Part shown: one piece after another, positions 61,160 to 64,000 of the stretch
Layout: every line of letters starts with the position of its first letter
How positions within the stretch are numbered: position 1 is the first letter of the stretch
NCBI GenBank assembly: GCA_001917125.1
Contig: MNTU01000016.1
Span: 1-64,000 of the forward strand
Direction of reading: 5' to 3'
Origin: Azospirillum sp. 47_25
GTDB lineage: Bacteria > Pseudomonadota > Alphaproteobacteria > RF32 > CAG-239
Length of the DNA stretch: 64,000 bases
Translations under genes and position numbers: made by a program
The notes under the pieces: generated by a model
Databases searched by the model: none
Told to the model about the DNA's origin: nothing
Seen by the model: only the letters and a program-made list of their open reading frames with translations

Positions 61160-63445
61160 TTAACCGGCACAGCTGACACATTCGCTTTTTTCGGAAGCCG
61201 AACCGTCTTTCTGAATCGTCCGCGTATAATAAAGGGTTTTAATATCTTTTTTCCAGGCATCCATAATCGTTTCATAAATATCCCGCGCCCGGATATTGCG
61301 GTTAAGATTATACATCAGCTCAATTGAAATGCCGGTGTCAATCCACTTGTTAATCCGCGACATCACCTCAATCACCACCTTCTGGTTAATATTGCGGTTT
61401 TCCTGATAAAACCAGAATTTGTCCTTGATAAAAGGCGGACAGTTGGGAATGCTTCCTTTGCCGTGCGTCTCCACAAAAAACTTGCTGTAAACCGGCAGCA
61501 CCGAGGCGCTGCACCCTTGAATCAGCGACGAACTTGTATTCGGAGCAATCGCACTGATTTGCGAATTGCGAATGCCGTATTTCTGCAAGTCTCTGAAAAT
61601 GTCGTTCCAGGCCTCTTTATGTTTGGAATTGGCATTAAACCATAATTGGCGTTTGCCCATAATAATCCCTTTTTGCCAGTCAGAGCCCTCATAAGCCTCA
61701 AACGTTCCTTTTTCTCGTGCGGCCGCAATACTGGCACGAATATTGTAAATTGCCATTTTTTCAAACAGCTCATCAACATAATCGGCCGAATTGATATAAG
61801 GAATATTGTTCTTGGCCAAATGGTCGGCCAGCCCCATCGCCCCGACCCCGATGGTGCGATAGCGCAGATTATGCTGCCGCCCTTCCAAAATCGGCACTTC
61901 GGTAAAATCAATCGCATTATCCAAAATCCGCACCGAAGTCCGGCAAATGCTTTCCAGTTCTTCATCGCTGTCAACATTGGCCAGATTGATAGACACCAGA
62001 TTGCAGACATGAACCAAACCGCCGCTCATTTCGCGGATAATCTTGCCGTTTTCGATTCGCTCCGCATCAAACCGTGTCGGCTTGACGTTGCTGTGCGATT
62101 CCGTACACAGGTTTGTACCGACAATCACGCCGTCATGCTTGTTCGGATTATACTTGTTCAGCGTATCCTTGAAAGCGATATAAGGCATACCTGTTTCAAT
62201 CTGCGAGCGCATCACTTTTTTCAGCAGCTCCTTCGCCGAAATAAACTTAAACATCTCCAGCTTGCCGAACTGCGCATCCAAATAAAGCTGCTCATAGACC
62301 CGGTTAAATTCTTCCCCCCACAAATCGCCCAACTCAACCTGATATTTTGTCCGCACTTCCGAGGGGTCAACCACCAGCCAGTCTTCATCGGCTTCCACTT
62401 TCTTCATAAACAAATCCGGCACCACCACCTGCGGAAAGATATCATAGGCTTTCATTCGCTGGTCGCCGTTTTCCGTCCGCAGCTGAAGAAAATCTTCAAT
62501 ATCCATATGCCACATATCAAGTGAAACGGTAACAGCCCCTTTGCGTTTTCCCTGCTGATTGACCGCTACCGCCGTGTCGTTGATAATTCTGATCCAGGGA
62601 ATCACGCCGCCGGAGGAATTTTTAATCCCCTTAATACGCGCCCCTTTGCAGCGCACCCGGGAAATGTTGACACCGACACCGCCGCCAAACTTTGAAATGG
62701 CGGAAATTTGATCAATCACATAAAAAATCGATTCCCGGTTGTCATCCATAACCGTAATGAAACAGGAACTCAAATTGCCGTGCGGCCGCCGCAGATTCAT
62801 CAGCAGCGGCGTTGCCAGCGAAATTTTTCGGTTAGCCAGTTTTTCATAGGTATCTTTTACCTGCGCCATGCGTTTTTCCGGCTTTTCATTTTGCTCAATC
62901 AGCAGGGCAATCGTCAGAAACATTTCCTGCGGCAGCTCGGCGATCCGGTCGTTGTATTCGCACAAATAACGCTTAATCAGCAAATTGATGCCGGCATAAT
63001 CATACACCAAATCATACGCCGGTTTAATAAAGGTTCCGGCTTCGGCCAGTTCTTCCGCCGAATATTTCGCCTGCCATTCCCGGTCATAACAACCGTCCGC
63101 CCACATCTGCTGCAAAAAGACCGGATAATCGTACAGACGGTCATAACAATGATTGCAGTTCCTTGCCAAAGCCGTCTTCTTATACAGATCAAACAGTTTC
63201 AATCGCCCCGCAACGTTTTTCCAATCCGGATTTTCCACACTGGTCAAATTCAACGCCGTCAAAATCAGAAAATTCATCACTTCCTGGCTGCCGATACCCT
63301 CCTTGACATAATTGTTCACCGCGTCCAGTAGAGGAGAAACATCCAGCTCAAACCCGGCCGCAGCTCGGGCAACCACGGCCGCCACTTTTTTATTATCATA
63401 CGACTGCCGCCGACCATCTCTTTTAACTATTTGAATATCCGCCAT
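61160..63445 (-). CDS. nrdA: Ribonucleotide reductase class I large subunit NrdA
   Basis: NrdA reduces ribonucleoside diphosphates. The 761 residues have an N-terminal ATP-cone (VKRDGRRQSYDNKKVAAVVARAA, residues 7-29), the disulfide Cys in LSSCFITV near 226, the thiyl radical Cys in GTNLCTES near 443, the partner Cys in VHVCNLVSINL near 469, and a C-terminal CVSCAG redox pair near 757-760. Length is standard. The upstream 200 nt shows no NrdR box by eye. Confidence 0.96.
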   Translation of the reverse strand: MADIQIVKRDGRRQSYDNKKVAAVVARAAAGFELDVSPLLDAVNNYVKEGIGSQEVMNFLILTALNLTSVENPDWKNVAGRLKLFDLYKKTALARNCNHCYDRLYDYPVFLQQMWADGCYDREWQAKYSAEELAEAGTFIKPAYDLVYDYAGINLLIKRYLCEYNDRIAELPQEMFLTIALLIEQNEKPEKRMAQVKDTYEKLANRKISLATPLLMNLRRPHGNLSSCFITVMDDNRESIFYVIDQISAISKFGGGVGVNISRVRCKGARIKGIKNSSGGVIPWIRIINDTAVAVNQQGKRKGAVTVSLDMWHMDIEDFLQLRTENGDQRMKAYDIFPQVVVPDLFMKKVEADEDWLVVDPSEVRTKYQVELGDLWGEEFNRVYEQLYLDAQFGKLEMFKFISAKELLKKVMRSQIETGMPYIAFKDTLNKYNPNKHDGVIVGTNLCTESHSNVKPTRFDAERIENGKIIREMSGGLVHVCNLVSINLANVDSDEELESICRTSVRILDNAIDFTEVPILEGRQHNLRYRTIGVGAMGLADHLAKNNIPYINSADYVDELFEKMAIYNIRASIAAAREKGTFEAYEGSDWQKGIIMGKRQLWFNANSKHKEAWNDIFRDLQKYGIRNSQISAIAPNTSSSLIQGCSASVLPVYSKFFVETHGKGSIPNCPPFIKDKFWFYQENRNINQKVVIEVMSRINKWIDTGISIELMYNLNRNIRARDIYETIMDAWKKDIKTLYYTRTIQKDGSASEKSECVSCAG

Positions 63446-63674
63446 AATCTAAGTCCTTTTATCTTCCCGTGAAGTTAGTTTTTCTTGACAATAGCCGCTT
63501 CGAAACGCGGCGTAAACAGCAAATTTAAACTTTTCGCCAAACCTTTGTTTTTACGGGAACGACCTGTGCAAAACTGATAATAAGAATTACTTTTAAAATT
63601 TTATAAACTTATCCGCCGCTTATTAGATAAAATTTAACCTCTCTGCCCTAAAGTAAAAACACAGGGAGAATTAA
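63446..63674. other. Divergent promoter region of nrdA and ampG-like gene
   Basis: The spacer holds TTGACA at 63484-63489 on the plus strand, and a small inverted repeat GCCGC / GCGGC at about 63494-63512. It must contain promoters for both divergent genes. No gene and no NrdR-like paired boxes were recognised. Confidence 0.4.
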
Positions 63675-64000
63675 ATGCTTATGAAATGGATAAAAGCGCT
63701 GCGGGTTTACTTCAATCCCCGCATGCTCATCATGGTCGGACTGGGCTTTTCCAGCGGCTTTCCGCTTTTATTGGTTTTCAGCACGCTTAATCTCTGGCTG
63801 AAAGATGAAGGCATTTCCTATATTGCCATCGGGCTTTTTTCTCTCGTCAAACTTCCTTACAGTTTCAAATGGCTGTGGGCGCCGCTGCTCGACCGGCTGA
63901 AACTCCCCGGATTCGGCCTGCTCGGACGCCGCCGGGGCTGGGCTCTTTTTTTCCAACTGCTTTTGATGGCGGGCATCGCTCTCATTTCCACCGTTGACCC
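63675..64000 (+). CDS. AmpG-like muropeptide permease, 3' end outside window
   Basis: Open to the window edge, at least 108 residues. The start at ATG 63675 has SD GGGAG 7 nt upstream. The N-terminus (FNPRMLIMVGLGFSSGFPLLLVFSTLNLWLKD) is the conserved first helix region of AmpG, with the SSGFPLLL motif, then GISYIAIGLFSLVKLPYSFKWLWAPLLDR. AmpG imports anhydro-muropeptides for recycling. Its substrates would be made by mltA in this window. Confidence 0.88.
   Translation, partial: MLMKWIKALRVYFNPRMLIMVGLGFSSGFPLLLVFSTLNLWLKDEGISYIAIGLFSLVKLPYSFKWLWAPLLDRLKLPGFGLLGRRRGWALFFQLLLMAGIALISTVD

Noticed and set aside
63446-63674. NrdR operator upstream of nrdA
   Set aside because: No pair of NrdR-like boxes was found by eye; only a small GCCGC/GCGGC inverted repeat is present.

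Overview
The window looks like part of the main chromosome of an uncultured, probably host-associated alphaproteobacterium of moderate GC (mid-40s per cent by eye). The gene order supports this: rarA-crcB-rluC-(asmA)-ATP12, secB / Tim44-like-mltA-Smr-XRE regulator, rimP-nusA-ylxR-infB-rbfA, truB-rpsO-pnp, and mreB-mreC-mreD-mrdA-rodA are arrangements typical of Alphaproteobacteria. Coding is dense and most genes lie on the minus strand. No rRNA, tRNA, CRISPR array, IS transposase or phage gene was seen.

Layout. 1-1120: a terminator, a small XRE-like gene behind a structured RNA leader, and a patch of short CCGG-centred palindromic repeats. 1121-7698: the rod-shape operon (mreB, mreC, mreD, mrdA, rodA) with miaA. 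7786-10017: a DUF3108 protein and a U32 protease-family protein. 10062-14417: an AT-rich island with an RTX-type protein, a repeat-containing lipoprotein and an unknown membrane protein. 14530-16418: a cysteine-rich protein with two TPR-like proteins. 16658-22935: acyP, ATP12, asmA, rluC, an L12-like small protein, crcB and rarA. 22996-28487: a VirD4/TraG-like ATPase, a pentapeptide-repeat protein and a TolC-like SPOR lipoprotein, with no other conjugation genes. 28647-36753: Gfo/Idh oxidoreductase, truA, the second RNA leader plus small XRE gene, recX, hslO, two lipoproteins, apaG, carD, thyA, trmL. 37742-43865: ychF, two glycosyltransferases, pth, rplY (bL25) and three small membrane proteins. 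43982-56354: the translation and RNA-metabolism block (pnp, rpsO, truB, rbfA, infB, ylxR-L7Ae, nusA, rimP, secB), with a class I glutamine-amidotransferase gene inserted. 56493-59854: Tim44-like, mltA, a membrane protein, Smr and an XRE regulator. 60104-63445: nrdB and nrdA. 63675 to the end: the start of an AmpG-like permease.

Two features are not explained by ordinary annotation. First, a roughly 160-nt RNA with its own promoter, covarying helices and an intrinsic terminator occurs twice (about 485-643 minus and 30599-30757 plus). Each copy is followed after about 30 nt by a strong SD and a tiny XRE-like gene, so the whole unit is duplicated. Second, at least nine loci directly downstream of minus-strand genes carry a 95-130-nt palindromic element. 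The loop core is conserved (gene sense roughly CTCRTGTAC-N-GTGTACACTCCGC) but the stems differ at each locus and keep their complementarity. The distal arm often copies, in inverted orientation, the last codons of the host gene. Neither corresponds to a family I recognise.

Cell-envelope functions are well represented: the rod system, mltA and AmpG-like recycling, asmA, several lipoproteins and glycosyltransferases. The rest is mostly core translation, DNA precursor and RNA-modification machinery. Where an upstream start lacked a ribosome-binding site or used a doubtful TTG, starts were moved to the best SD-supported codon, and each entry says so.
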